A DNA stretch of 35,144 nucleotides from an uncultured Moraxella sp. (GTDB lineage Bacteria; Pseudomonadota; Gammaproteobacteria; Pseudomonadales; Moraxellaceae), in NCBI GenBank assembly GCA_937975585.1, contig CALJUC010000308.1, positions 1 through 35,144 of the forward strand, read 5' to 3'. The notes beneath the pieces were generated by a model that saw only the letters and a list, made by a program, of their open reading frames with translations, made no database searches and was not told the DNA's origin. Shown here piece by piece: positions 6,505 through 15,604 of the stretch (positions within the stretch are counted from its first letter, which is position 1; every line of letters begins with the position of its first letter). The position numbers and the translations under genes are program-made.

Positions 6505-9366
6505 ATGAGCCAAACCACCTTTACCACGTTTTCTGATGTATTCAATTCATCAGAATTTGTCCATCGTCATATCGGCATCAACGCTGACGAGCGCGATGCC
6601 ATGCTTAACGCCGTGGGCGCGTCAAGCATGCAGGACTTTATCGAGCAAACTGTGCCTGCGTCAGTACGCTTAGGTAAACAATTAGAATTGCCACTTAGCA
6701 TGCCAGAAAACGAAGCCTTGGCGAAATTACGCGGCTTGGCTGACAATATCACGGTGAACAAAAGCTATATCGGTATGGGTTATTACCCAACTCGCGTACC
6801 TGCCGTTATCCAACGTAACGTGTTAGAAAACCCAGGTTGGTATACCGCTTATACCCCTTACCAAGCGGAAATCGCGCAAGGCCGTCTAGAAGCCTTGTTA
6901 AACTTTCAGCAAATGTGTATCGACCTATCAGGCTTAGAGATGGCGGGTGCATCATTGCTTGATGAAGCGACTGCGGCGGCTGAAGCCATGGCAATGGCCA
7001 AACGCGTCAGCAAAAGCAAATCAAACCAATTCTTTGTGGACAGTCGTATCTACCCACAAACCCTTGACGTGATTCGTACCCGTGCCAAATACTTTGGTTG
7101 GGACGTGGTCGTGGGCGACTTTGACGTGGCCGTGAATGGTGACTTCTTTGGCGCGATTTTCCAATATGTGGGTAACGAAGGCGACGTACTTGATTTGACC
7201 GATGTGATTGCTGCGGTTAAAGCCAAAGGTAGCTATGCGATTGTTGCCGCGGATGTGATGAGCTTGGTGTTATTAAAATCACCTGCTGATATGGGCGCTG
7301 ATGTTGCCTTGGGTAATACCCAACGCTTTGGTGTACCGATGGGCTTTGGTGGACCACACGCCGCTTATTTTGCGTTCAAAGATAGCGCGAAACGCTCTGC
7401 CCCAGGTCGTATCATTGGTGTATCAGTCGATGCACAAGGTAAACCTGCCCTGCGTATGGCTCTACAAACTCGCGAACAGCACATTCGCCGTGAAAAAGCC
7501 AACTCAAACATCTGTACCTCACAGGTGCTATTAGCTAACATGGCCGGTATGTATGCCGTGTATCATGGCCCAGTTGGGGTAAAACGTATTGCCACGCGTA
7601 TCCACGCACTAGCAACCGCGTTTGCCAATGCGGTAAAAGCCGCGGGCTTTGGTATCGTGCATGAGCAGTTCTTTGACACTGTGATGGTCAAAACCGATGC
7701 CAAAACCGCTGAAATCTATCAAAACGCGTTAAATGTGGGCATCAACCTACGTCAATTTGATGACAATCATCTATTGGTTGCCTTTAGCGAAACCAGCGAT
7801 GCCAATGACTTTGTTCAACTTACTGGTATCTTTGGCGCTAACACTGACCTACCAACTGAACTAGCTATCTCATTGGATGACAGCCTACTACGCCGTGACG
7901 AGATTTTAAGCCACCCTGTGTTCAACACGCATCACACCGAACACGAGATGCTACGCTATCTTAAAAAGCTTGAAAACAAAGACTTGGCAATGAACCACAG
8001 CATGATTTCACTGGGTTCTTGTACCATGAAACTAAACGCCACAAGTGAAATGATTCCAATCACTTGGAATGAGTTTGCCAACGTCCATCCATTCGCGCCA
8101 CGCGACCAAGTTGGCGGCTATATTGAGATGATTGAAGGCCTACAAGAGCAGCTAAAAGCCATCACTGGTTTTGACGCTATCTCTATGCAGCCAAACTCAG
8201 GTGCATCAGGCGAATACGCAGGTCTTTTGGCGATTCGTCGTTATCATGAAAGCTTGGGTCAAACCGACCGTAACATTTGCTTAATTCCACGTTCAGCCCA
8301 CGGTACCAACCCAGCGACTGCGCAAATGATGGGTATGCAAGTGGTCGTTGTCGCAACCGATGAATACGGTAACATCGACTTTGCTGACCTAACCGAAAAA
8401 GCCGAACAACATAGCGCAAACTTAGGTGCGTTGATGATTACCTACCCATCAACTCACGGTGTATTCGAAGAAGGTATCCGTGATATCTGTGATTTGATTC
8501 ACAAACACGGTGGTCAAGTGTACATGGATGGCGCAAATATGAACGCCCAAGTTGCCATGATGCAACCGGCTGAAGTCGGTGCCGATGTGTTACACATGAA
8601 CCTACATAAAACCTTCTGTATCCCACATGGCGGTGGCGGCCCAGGTATGGGACCGATTGGTATGAAATCACACTTGGCGCCATTCATTGCCAACCATGTG
8701 GTATCACCAGTACCTCATGCACAAAACGATATGAGCGCGGTATCAGCGGCACCATTTGGTTCAGCCAGTATTTTGCCAATCTCATGGATGTATATCACCA
8801 TGATGGGTAGCGATGGCTTAAAAGCAGCAACCGAAGCCGCGCTATTGAATGCCAACTATATGGCAAGCCAGTTAAAAGACGACTACCCTGTGCTATACAG
8901 CGGCAAAAATGGCCGTGTTGCTCACGAATGTATCATTGATATCCGTCCATTGAAAGAAGAAACGGGTATCACTGAGCTTGATATCGCCAAACGCTTAATG
9001 GATTATGGTTTCCACGCGCCAACCATGTCATTCCCTGTGGCAGGCACTTTGATGATTGAGCCAACCGAGTCAGAAAACAAAGATGAGCTGGATCGCTTTA
9101 TCAGTGCGTTAAAACAAATCAAAGTCGAAGCCATGAAAGTCAAAAATGGCGAATGGTCAGCGACTGATAACCCATTGGTCAACGCGCCACATACCGCGCA
9201 AGTCGTGGCTGGTGAATGGAACCGTGGCTACAGCCGTGAAGAAGCCGCTTATCCGTTGGCTTATATCCGCGAAAATAAATTCTGGCCATCGGTCAGTCGA
9301 GTTGACGATGTATTTGGTGACAAAAACCTAATCTGTGGTTGCCCAAGTATCGACAATTACGAATAA
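6505..9366 (+). CDS. gcvP: Glycine dehydrogenase (decarboxylating), P protein
   Basis: This 953-residue PLP enzyme decarboxylates glycine and loads the aminomethyl group on GcvH. It is the long single-chain form with both halves fused. The N-terminal half starts 'FVHRHIGINADERDAML'; 'YYPTRVPAVIQRNVLENPGWYTAYTPYQAEI' is visible. The C-terminal half has 'MIPLGSCTMKLN'-type sequence ('MISLGSCTMKLNAT') and the PLP lysine in 'NLHKTFCIPHGGGGPG' at about K702. I chose the ATG at 6505, with AAGGAA at 6493-6498. An in-frame ATG at 6460 adds 15 non-family residues. A strong terminator follows. No glycine riboswitch precedes this gene, unlike gcvT. Confidence 0.98.
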   Translation: MSQTTFTTFSDVFNSSEFVHRHIGINADERDAMLNAVGASSMQDFIEQTVPASVRLGKQLELPLSMPENEALAKLRGLADNITVNKSYIGMGYYPTRVPAVIQRNVLENPGWYTAYTPYQAEIAQGRLEALLNFQQMCIDLSGLEMAGASLLDEATAAAEAMAMAKRVSKSKSNQFFVDSRIYPQTLDVIRTRAKYFGWDVVVGDFDVAVNGDFFGAIFQYVGNEGDVLDLTDVIAAVKAKGSYAIVAADVMSLVLLKSPADMGADVALGNTQRFGVPMGFGGPHAAYFAFKDSAKRSAPGRIIGVSVDAQGKPALRMALQTREQHIRREKANSNICTSQVLLANMAGMYAVYHGPVGVKRIATRIHALATAFANAVKAAGFGIVHEQFFDTVMVKTDAKTAEIYQNALNVGINLRQFDDNHLLVAFSETSDANDFVQLTGIFGANTDLPTELAISLDDSLLRRDEILSHPVFNTHHTEHEMLRYLKKLENKDLAMNHSMISLGSCTMKLNATSEMIPITWNEFANVHPFAPRDQVGGYIEMIEGLQEQLKAITGFDAISMQPNSGASGEYAGLLAIRRYHESLGQTDRNICLIPRSAHGTNPATAQMMGMQVVVVATDEYGNIDFADLTEKAEQHSANLGALMITYPSTHGVFEEGIRDICDLIHKHGGQVYMDGANMNAQVAMMQPAEVGADVLHMNLHKTFCIPHGGGGPGMGPIGMKSHLAPFIANHVVSPVPHAQNDMSAVSAAPFGSASILPISWMYITMMGSDGLKAATEAALLNANYMASQLKDDYPVLYSGKNGRVAHECIIDIRPLKEETGITELDIAKRLMDYGFHAPTMSFPVAGTLMIEPTESENKDELDRFISALKQIKVEAMKVKNGEWSATDNPLVNAPHTAQVVAGEWNRGYSREEAAYPLAYIRENKFWPSVSRVDDVFGDKNLICGCPSIDNYE

Positions 9367-9400
9367 TTTTTTGTCTGATTTAGGCTTATTTATCAAATAT

Positions 9401-9431
9401 AAAACCGTCCAAATAATTTGGGCGGTTTTTT
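9401..9431 (+). terminator. Rho-independent terminator after gcvP
   Basis: A 13-bp stem (9401-9413 with 9417-9429, one G-U pair) has a 3-nt loop, a CCGTCC core and a T-run to 9431. Confidence 0.9.
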
Positions 9432-9673
9432 GTTGAATAATGATTTTAAGCTTACGTTTGGCTAATCATTTTTGTCTATAGGTTTCAACATCTTAAATTT
9501 TAGTAACATTTGAGTAATATTTCATAAAAAATAATCTTGGTATACTGCGCTTGCTCGGCACTTAAGATAATAAGATGATTAAATTTAACTGTTTTATTTT
9601 CACTGATTTATAAAAGCTATTGACCAATTTGTCGTGTGACTTTGGATTATAAACTGCACTCAAGGAACGAATT
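9432..9673 (+). other. Intergenic region before the GntP-type permease gene
   Basis: This gap follows the gcvP terminator and should carry the promoter of the permease gene. I see AT-rich sequence and a possible TTGACC (near 9620) but no convincingly spaced -10 partner. No RNA gene or repeat is apparent. Confidence 0.5.
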
Positions 9674-11065
9674 ATGCTAAGCACTCTTGCGATTATATTG
9701 TCGCTGGCTCTACTGATGTATTTTGCCTATCGGGGCTATTCAGTATTGATTCTTGCACCATTGATGGCGATTTTGGCAGTGACCTTGTCTGGTGACTTCC
9801 TCGTATCGCTACCCCTGTATACCACCGTATTCATGAAAGCCCTAAGTGGGTTTTTATTAAAATTCTTCCCCATCTTCTTGTTAGGGGCATTGTTTGGCCA
9901 GCTAATGGCCGATTCCGGCGCCGCAACCGCCATTGCAAGGACGGTGGTCAATAAACTCGGCTCGGATAAAGCGATTTTGGCCGTGGTGTTGGTGTGTTCT
10001 ATTTTGACCTATGGCGGCGTTTCGCTATTCGTGGTGGCATTCGCGATTTATCCGATTGCCAAAGACTTGTTCAAAGCCGCACAAGTGCCAAAACGTTTGA
10101 TTCCTGGTGCCATTGCCCTAGGTTCATTTACTTACACAATGACTTCTTTACCCGGTACGCCTGCGATTCAAAATGCGATCCCCATCCCTTACTATGGCAC
10201 CAACGCCTTTGCGGCGCCAATTTTAAGTATTATTGGTTCATTGGTGATGTTTGGCCTAGGGATGCTTTGGTTACGTCGTAGTGCGGCAAAAGCGAAATTG
10301 GCGGGTGAAGGCTACGGTATCCATGCCGATGATGATATCCATGCCGATAAGTTAGATACACATAATGTATCATTTGCTGTGGCTATGATTCCATTGATCC
10401 TGGTGATTGCGATTAACGCCTTATTGACCTATGTTGTGTTCCCAAGCATCGACTTTACGGCATTAACCGCAAAATTCCCAGAGTTGGATATTAAGGGGTC
10501 ATTAGGTCTTTGGTCGATTATTATTGCACTGATAACCGCGATTATTACCCTATTGGTACTAACCGTGGGTAAATGGCATAACTTGCAAGATAGTATCAAT
10601 AAGGGTACTTATAGTTCGATGCTACCCATCTTTAATACCGGCTCTGAAGTTGGTTACGGTGCGGTCATTGCAACATTGGCAGGTTTTGCGGTGTTGCGTG
10701 ATAGCGTATTAAACCTTGCGCCCAACAATCCGCTGATTTCTGAAGCCGTTGCTATGACGACATTAGCGGGTATTACCGGCTCATCATCGGGTGGTTTGAG
10801 TATCGCACTGCCCATTTTGGGTAAAGAATACTTAGCACGTGCTGTCGCTGCGGGTATCGACCCTGAGCTATTGCATCGTGTTGCTGTTATGGCTGCCGGT
10901 GGCTTAGACTCTTTGCCACACTGTGGTGCTGTAATCACCCTATTATCAATTTGCCACTTGACCCACAGACAGTCGTATAAGGATATTGCCGTTATCACTA
11001 TGGCTATCCCACTGGTTGCCGTTGCGTTGGTGATTATGCTAGGTACGATGTTTGGTTCATTTTAA
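9674..11065 (+). CDS. GntP family permease (gluconate/hydroxy-acid:H+ symporter type)
   Basis: The 463-residue integral membrane protein has about 12 hydrophobic segments. Its family signatures include 'FFPIFLLGALFGQLMADSGAA', 'LTYGGVSLFVVAFAIYPIA', 'SFTYTMTSLPGTPAIQNAIP' and 'GITGSSSGGLSIALP'. The PGTPAIQNAIP motif is shared with D-beta-hydroxybutyrate and gluconate carriers of the GntP family. It should import a small carboxylate with protons across the inner membrane. The substrate cannot be decided, as no catabolic gene is adjacent. AAGGAA at 9662-9667 supports the start. It is monocistronic, bounded by the gcvP terminator and a bidirectional terminator shared with rnd. Confidence 0.88.
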   Translation: MLSTLAIILSLALLMYFAYRGYSVLILAPLMAILAVTLSGDFLVSLPLYTTVFMKALSGFLLKFFPIFLLGALFGQLMADSGAATAIARTVVNKLGSDKAILAVVLVCSILTYGGVSLFVVAFAIYPIAKDLFKAAQVPKRLIPGAIALGSFTYTMTSLPGTPAIQNAIPIPYYGTNAFAAPILSIIGSLVMFGLGMLWLRRSAAKAKLAGEGYGIHADDDIHADKLDTHNVSFAVAMIPLILVIAINALLTYVVFPSIDFTALTAKFPELDIKGSLGLWSIIIALITAIITLLVLTVGKWHNLQDSINKGTYSSMLPIFNTGSEVGYGAVIATLAGFAVLRDSVLNLAPNNPLISEAVAMTTLAGITGSSSGGLSIALPILGKEYLARAVAAGIDPELLHRVAVMAAGGLDSLPHCGAVITLLSICHLTHRQSYKDIAVITMAIPLVAVALVIMLGTMFGSF

Positions 11066-11103
11066 GGGGTTCAGCACTTTTTAAGTCAATCTTTAATAGT
11101 CAT

Positions 11104-11137
11104 AAAAAAAGGACAGTAAAATCACTGTCCTTTTTTT
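11104..11137. terminator. Bidirectional terminator between the permease gene and rnd
   Basis: A perfect 14-bp stem (11104-11117 with 11124-11137) has a 6-nt loop and a GGACAGT core. A7 lies on one side and T7 on the other, so it works for both converging genes. Confidence 0.92.
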
Positions 11138-11162
11138 ATTTGCTAAAAGCGAAAACCCATGT

Positions 11163-12383
11163 CTACTTTACGTCATTGACGCTTTCCGTGTCGCTCTTTA
11201 CGCTCGTATCATTTGGCTCAACCACTTGTTGTAAAATAGGTAATAACTCGCTCATGACCCATTCTTGCCGCCAACCAATTAGATAGCTCGGTAATTGGTG
11301 GTTATCATTTAGGCTATAGGCATACAACTCGGTTAGCCATTTTTTACGAATAAGCACCCCATCACCGATACCCATTTGCTCGGCTCGTTGTTTGGCCGCG
11401 TGTTGTAGCTGATTTTGTACCGAATCTGACAGACTGCGATACGGTAATGGCAAAGTTGAGGGATAGCTTTCGGCATCGGCTTTGCGCACACCATCTATTA
11501 AGGTCAAAATCTCTTGGCCATACATACGAATCACATTCGGCTTGGTCGAGGTAAAACCCAACTGCTTCATGCTATGTGGTGGTTTTTCCACGATTTCACG
11601 TAACGCTTGTGGCCGTAAGATAAAGGTGCGTGGCTTATTAATCGACTTGGCCAACTGTTCACGCCATTCGCACAAGGTCTGTAACATCGCCAGTTGCTGC
11701 GGTGTATCACGAAAATCAGCAATATTCAGATACTGCTCATCGTCAGGCGTATGGAAGTTATTGTATAACTCTCGGCTATAGCTTTGGCAATCCTCTACCG
11801 CATAGTCCCATAAGTTTTGCTGTTCAAGCTGTGCTTTGACCACCTCAAACAACGGCATCAGATAGCGAACATCATCAATCGCGTACTGTTCTTGTTCGTG
11901 AGTTAATGGACGCTTTAGCCAATCAGACTGGCTCTCGCCCTTATCAACATGCACATCTAACGCTTCATGTAGCGACTTTTGGTAGCCAAGCGAGCCTTCA
12001 CCGGTCAAAAATCCCAACCCAATCTGGGTGTCAAATACATTGGTCAGCGCAGGTAAATTGGACAATAGATAATAGATGCCCAAATCCTCCCCACAAGCGT
12101 GTAGCACCACAGTCGGCACTTCCGCCAATACTTCCCACAACTCTTCAAGATATAGCTTGGGCGCATCGACCAAATAAATGCCTTTACCGGTATTAATCTG
12201 AATCAAGGCCAAAATCGGAAAAAAAGTATCGCGCTTGATAAACTCGGTATCTAAGGCAACGACTTGGGATTCATCCAATTCATCGAGTAAAGTAAATAAC
12301 TGGTCTTGGGTATTAACCCAATGAATTGGTAACTCATCAAGCGCGGTTTTTTGGGCAAGGGTCAAAGGTTGGGTGGTTAACAT
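11163..12383 (-). CDS. rnd: Ribonuclease D
   Basis: This is a DEDDy 3'-5' exoribonuclease that trims tRNA 3' ends. Numbering from the longer possible start at 12395, the catalytic residues are D49 and E51 in 'ALDTEF', D104 in 'HACGEDLGIYYL', and the Exo III set Y171/D175 in 'YAIDDVRYLMPLF'. Two HRDC-like regions follow. I prefer the ATG at 12383 (406 aa) because GGAA lies seven to eight bases upstream; the ATG at 12395 has no Shine-Dalgarno. It is about 35 residues longer than E. coli RNase D and ends in a hydrophilic tail. recR lies 134 bp upstream on the same strand. Confidence 0.95.
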   Translation of the reverse strand: MLTTQPLTLAQKTALDELPIHWVNTQDQLFTLLDELDESQVVALDTEFIKRDTFFPILALIQINTGKGIYLVDAPKLYLEELWEVLAEVPTVVLHACGEDLGIYYLLSNLPALTNVFDTQIGLGFLTGEGSLGYQKSLHEALDVHVDKGESQSDWLKRPLTHEQEQYAIDDVRYLMPLFEVVKAQLEQQNLWDYAVEDCQSYSRELYNNFHTPDDEQYLNIADFRDTPQQLAMLQTLCEWREQLAKSINKPRTFILRPQALREIVEKPPHSMKQLGFTSTKPNVIRMYGQEILTLIDGVRKADAESYPSTLPLPYRSLSDSVQNQLQHAAKQRAEQMGIGDGVLIRKKWLTELYAYSLNDNHQLPSYLIGWRQEWVMSELLPILQQVVEPNDTSVKSDTESVNDVK

Positions 12384-12529
12384 GCGATGTTCCATTAAAA
12401 TCTATGGGCATATTTTAAGCCAATTTTAGCGATAATACAGCAGTTATCATGACAACATCACCCATACTTAGCTATTTTTCGTCATAAACTATTACAGCCA
12501 ATCTCGGTTGGCTTTGTGTCTGTCAGATT

Positions 12530-13138
12530 CTATAATCGACCACGATTTTGTAAGGCTTGGCCGAGCGTCATCGCATCCAGATACTCAAGTTCACCCCCCA
12601 TCGGAATGCCTTGGGCGATACGCGTAATCATACTGACATACGGCTTGACCGCTTCACTGATAAAGTGCGCTGTGGTCTGTCCCTCAACCGTGGTCGAGGT
12701 CGCCAAAATAATCTCTTGTACCAGTTCACCGTCTTGCGCCTGTTGCTGTAGCAAACGTAATAACTGACCAATGCCCAATTGCTCTGCACCAATGCCATCA
12801 ATCGGTGACAGATGCCCACCTAGTACAAAATACTTGCCATTAAAATTCGCGGTCTGCTCAATCGCCATCATATCGGCTGCGGTTTCAACGATACACAATA
12901 CGCTATCGTTACGCCTTGGGTCGGTACATACCGGACAGATATCGTCATCCGACAGACCACGGCAACGCTTACATTGCTTGATATCAAGCATGGCCGTCAT
13001 CAAGGCATCGGCCAATTGCTGACCTTGTGGGCGTTTATAGGTCAGCAGATGCAATGCCATGCGTTGCGCGGTCTTGTTACCCACGCCCGGTAAGACTTTA
13101 AGTTGTTTGACCAATTCGTCAAATTTGGGTGTCAGCAT
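12530..13138 (-). CDS. recR: Recombination mediator protein RecR
   Basis: The 202-residue protein has the expected RecR order. An N-terminal helix-hairpin-helix is seen in 'LPGVGNKTAQRMALHLL'. A four-cysteine zinc finger follows (C56, C59, C68, C71, 'CKRCRGLSDDDICPVC'), then the Toprim domain from 'VLCIVE' (about residue 80) and the C-terminal 'TRIAQGIPMGGELEYLD'. RecR works with RecO and RecF to load RecA on gapped DNA. It follows ybaB on the same strand, the usual arrangement, but with a 191-bp gap containing a terminator-like hairpin. Confidence 0.97.
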   Translation of the reverse strand: MLTPKFDELVKQLKVLPGVGNKTAQRMALHLLTYKRPQGQQLADALMTAMLDIKQCKRCRGLSDDDICPVCTDPRRNDSVLCIVETAADMMAIEQTANFNGKYFVLGGHLSPIDGIGAEQLGIGQLLRLLQQQAQDGELVQEIILATSTTVEGQTTAHFISEAVKPYVSMITRIAQGIPMGGELEYLDAMTLGQALQNRGRL

Positions 13139-13209
13139 AAAGTTACACTTTGTCTATGAAAAACAATGGGATAAATGTTTGGTAGATAGAAAAATAAAAT
13201 TTAGGCATT

Positions 13210-13238
13210 AAAAAAGCTGATAAAATTATCAGCCTTTT
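13210..13238 (-). terminator. Terminator-like hairpin between ybaB and recR
   Basis: GCTGATAA (13216-13223) pairs with TTATCAGC (13226-13233). On the minus strand the stem is followed by six T (plus-strand A at 13210-13215). This would end or attenuate the ybaB transcript before recR. Confidence 0.7.
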
Positions 13239-13329
13239 ATGGGGATTTTGGCGGTTAAAACCAATGCGTTTTGGCAAAAATTTTAACCGTCTATGCCACT
13301 TAAATTGATACCGCTTATATTAATATCAA

Positions 13330-13659
13330 TTAGAATAGACCTTGCATACCTGGTGGTAAGCCCATACCGCTGGTCGCATTCGCCATTTCGGTTTCGTGTA
13401 GCGCATCGGCTTGACGCACTGCATCATTGATGGCCGCAGCAATCAAGTCTTCAATCATATCTGGTTCGTCTTCTAGCAAGCTTGGGTCGATTTGGATACG
13501 CTTAACCACATGGCGACCAGTCATGGTTACTTTGACCAAGCCACTACCGGCTTCTGCATGAACTTCTTTTTCGCCCAATTGTTTTTTGGCATTTTCGACG
13601 TTCTTTTCGACTTGTTTTTGCATCATTTGTGCTTGTTGCATGAGTGCTTGAATATTCAT
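13330..13659 (-). CDS. ybaB: YbaB/EbfC family nucleoid-associated protein
   Basis: The 109-residue protein begins 'MNIQALMQQAQMMQKQVEKNVENAKKQL' and continues 'EAGSGLVKVTMTGRHVVKRIQIDPSLL', the YbaB/EbfC pattern. The long N-terminal helix is followed by a beta sheet and a C-terminal helix, ending in 'GMGLPPGMQGLF'. These small dimeric proteins bind DNA and help organise the nucleoid. AAGGAA precedes the ATG. It sits upstream of recR as in many bacteria, but dnaX, the usual third member, is absent: metZ is upstream instead. Confidence 0.95.
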   Translation of the reverse strand: MNIQALMQQAQMMQKQVEKNVENAKKQLGEKEVHAEAGSGLVKVTMTGRHVVKRIQIDPSLLEDEPDMIEDLIAAAINDAVRQADALHETEMANATSGMGLPPGMQGLF

Positions 13660-13782
13660 AGCAATTCCTTAATCAACGCTTATTTAGCGAATCGTTATCT
13701 AGTTTGATGGTTGATTATAACGTATCCAACCATAAAGTGGCTAGACCAAAGTATTTAACCCAATGTATCTAAATCAAAGTAG

Positions 13783-15024
13783 TTAGACCAAAGTATCTAG
13801 ACCGCGTTTTAAGTCATTGATAATATCTTCTGCATCTTCAAGACCGACCGACAAGCGAATCAAGCCATCTTTCACCCCGCCCGCCGCACGCGCTTCAGGG
13901 GTTAAGCGAAAATGGGTAGTGGTCGTTGGATGGGTAATCGTGCTTTTGGCATCGCCCAAGTTATTGGTAATCGAAATCATGCGCGTGCTGTCAATCACAT
14001 GCCACGCGGCAGGTTGCTCACCTTTGACCTCAAAGCCAATAATCGCACCAAAGTGGTCTTTGCCCAAATGCTGACGCTTTGCCAATTCATGATTTGGGTT
14101 GTCCGGCAAACCTGGAAAATGCACTTTTTCGACCTTGGGATGATTCACCAAAAATTCCGCGACTTGGTTGGCATTGCGACAATGCGCATCCATACGCAGT
14201 TTTAAGGTTTCTAAACCTTTTAAAAACACCCAAGCATTAAACGCGCTCATGGTAATACCGGCAGTACGCACCACATTGAGTGCCGCCTCCATTAGACTGT
14301 CTGAACCGACTAACGCGCCGCCTAACACGCGACCTTGACCATCAATATATTTGGTCGCTGAATGCAGCACAATATCCGCACCCAAGGTCAATGGTTTTTG
14401 TAATGCGGGCGTGGCAAAACAGTTATCAACCGCGAGTAACGCGTTATTATCATGAGCAAGCTTAGACAAGAACGCGATGTCAGCAATTTGCGCCAATGGG
14501 TTACTAGGGCTTTCAACGTATAGTAAACGCGTATTTGGCTGAATCGCTGCTTGCCATGCGTCATGATCGGCTAAATCAACATAGCTGACTTCAACGCCAT
14601 ACTTCACCATATAGTTATCAAATAACGAAATTGAGCTACCGAATAACTGTTTAGCGGCCAATAGGTGGTCACCCGCTTTTAGGTACGCCATACATAGGGT
14701 CAAAATCGCACCCATGCCCGTTGCGGTTGCCACTGCACGCTCGCCCTGCTCTAATGCCGCCAAACGGCGTTCAAATGCTCGTACTGTCGGATTGGTAAAG
14801 CGCCCATATAGATTGCCTTTTTTGCTACCGTCAAAGTGGGCAGCCGCATCTGCAGCACTTTGATAAACAAACGAACTACTGGTAAAAATCGCTTCGTTAT
14901 GCTCGCCCTCATCCGTGCGATGATAGCCACCACGCACCGCAATGGTTTGGTCAGCAAAACCGAGTTCTAAGTCTAGTGCATCAGATTGCCAATTTGGGTC
15001 GACTTGGGGGGTTGTATTGCTCAT
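13783..15024 (-). CDS. metZ: O-succinylhomoserine sulfhydrylase (MetZ type)
   Basis: This PLP enzyme belongs to the Cys/Met metabolism family and, in related bacteria, makes homocysteine from O-succinylhomoserine and sulfide. Visible motifs are 'TSSSFVYQSAADAAAHFDG', 'YGRFTNPTVRAFERRLAALEQGE', 'ESPSNPLAQIADI', 'VDNCFATPALQKPLTLGADIVLHSATKYIDGQGRVLGG' (seen in pieces; the PLP lysine is K225) and 'RLSVGLEDAEDIINDL'. I chose the ATG at 15024 (413 aa); a GTG two codons upstream shares the same AAGG. Cystathionine gamma-synthase is the main alternative, but 'YIDGQGRVLGG' favours MetZ. It has a long leader region with a hairpin and direct repeats. Confidence 0.9.
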   Translation of the reverse strand: MSNTTPQVDPNWQSDALDLELGFADQTIAVRGGYHRTDEGEHNEAIFTSSSFVYQSAADAAAHFDGSKKGNLYGRFTNPTVRAFERRLAALEQGERAVATATGMGAILTLCMAYLKAGDHLLAAKQLFGSSISLFDNYMVKYGVEVSYVDLADHDAWQAAIQPNTRLLYVESPSNPLAQIADIAFLSKLAHDNNALLAVDNCFATPALQKPLTLGADIVLHSATKYIDGQGRVLGGALVGSDSLMEAALNVVRTAGITMSAFNAWVFLKGLETLKLRMDAHCRNANQVAEFLVNHPKVEKVHFPGLPDNPNHELAKRQHLGKDHFGAIIGFEVKGEQPAAWHVIDSTRMISITNNLGDAKSTITHPTTTTHFRLTPEARAAGGVKDGLIRLSVGLEDAEDIINDLKRGLDTLV

Positions 15025-15604
15025 AGGCACACTACCTTACAGATTAGATAAATGATTGGACAGGTATTTGAGTGGGTTGTCGTATCCACGACATGCGATT
15101 TTTTTGATTCTGCGTTACTAGCCTTGCTACGTGGCCTCGCACAAATTTTGTATATGATAAAGCGAATACGCTGATAATTTTTCAGCTTTATGGGTATATC
15201 GTTAGTCACGCTTGGACATGTGGTCACGCTTGGACATAAGGATAATTTAGCAGATATCATCAATGGGTGCGCTATGATAGCATAATTTTTCTCGATAAAT
15301 TCGCCCATATTGCCAATCCTCTACCTAGTATTAGTAAGATTAACTTATCGTAATACAATATTATAAGCGCATCTTTTAGTTAACATTCAACCAGCTTTAT
15401 ATTGGTTACATTAGGGTAGTCATAATATTCTATACAAACGCGATACTATTCAATAAATACTTTCACTTCCTTCTTATTTTTTATTAAAAAAATTTAATAA
15501 TAAATTACAATTACAAAGAAATAATGTAAATTTAATCTATTCGTCCCTATAATTTAACCATACCAAGCCAATGCGCTTAACTCACAAATTATATGAGGTA
15601 TTAA
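15025..15604. other. Intergenic region between divergent metZ and pirin genes
   Basis: This 580-bp gap holds the promoters of both genes. I see a six-base-pair hairpin (TGTCGT 15078-15083, ACGACA 15088-15093) and two 15-bp direct repeats at 15205 and 15223. A very AT-rich stretch runs from 15480 to 15540, and a TATAAT at 15548-15553 may serve the pirin gene, though its -35 is poor. A minus-strand frame at 15021-15308 lacks any family resemblance and overlaps the metZ start, so I do not call it. Confidence 0.6.
15205..15237. repeat. Pair of 15-bp direct repeats
   Basis: GTCACGCTTGGACAT occurs at 15205-15219 and again at 15223-15237, an 18-bp period, roughly 180 bp upstream of metZ. It could be a pair of regulator sites or a slippage duplication. 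Confidence 0.8.

Noticed and set aside
12496..12513. 8-bp hairpin between recR and rnd as a terminator
   Set aside because: It has a very small loop and no T-run on the minus strand; it is too weak to call.
15021..15300. SAM or SAH riboswitch in the metZ leader
   Set aside because: I could not find the conserved cores of the known classes, only a simple hairpin and direct repeats.
15021..15308. 95-residue minus-strand frame beginning 'MGEFIEKNYAIIAHP'
   Set aside because: It overlaps the metZ start, contains the direct repeats, and has a composition unlike a folded protein.
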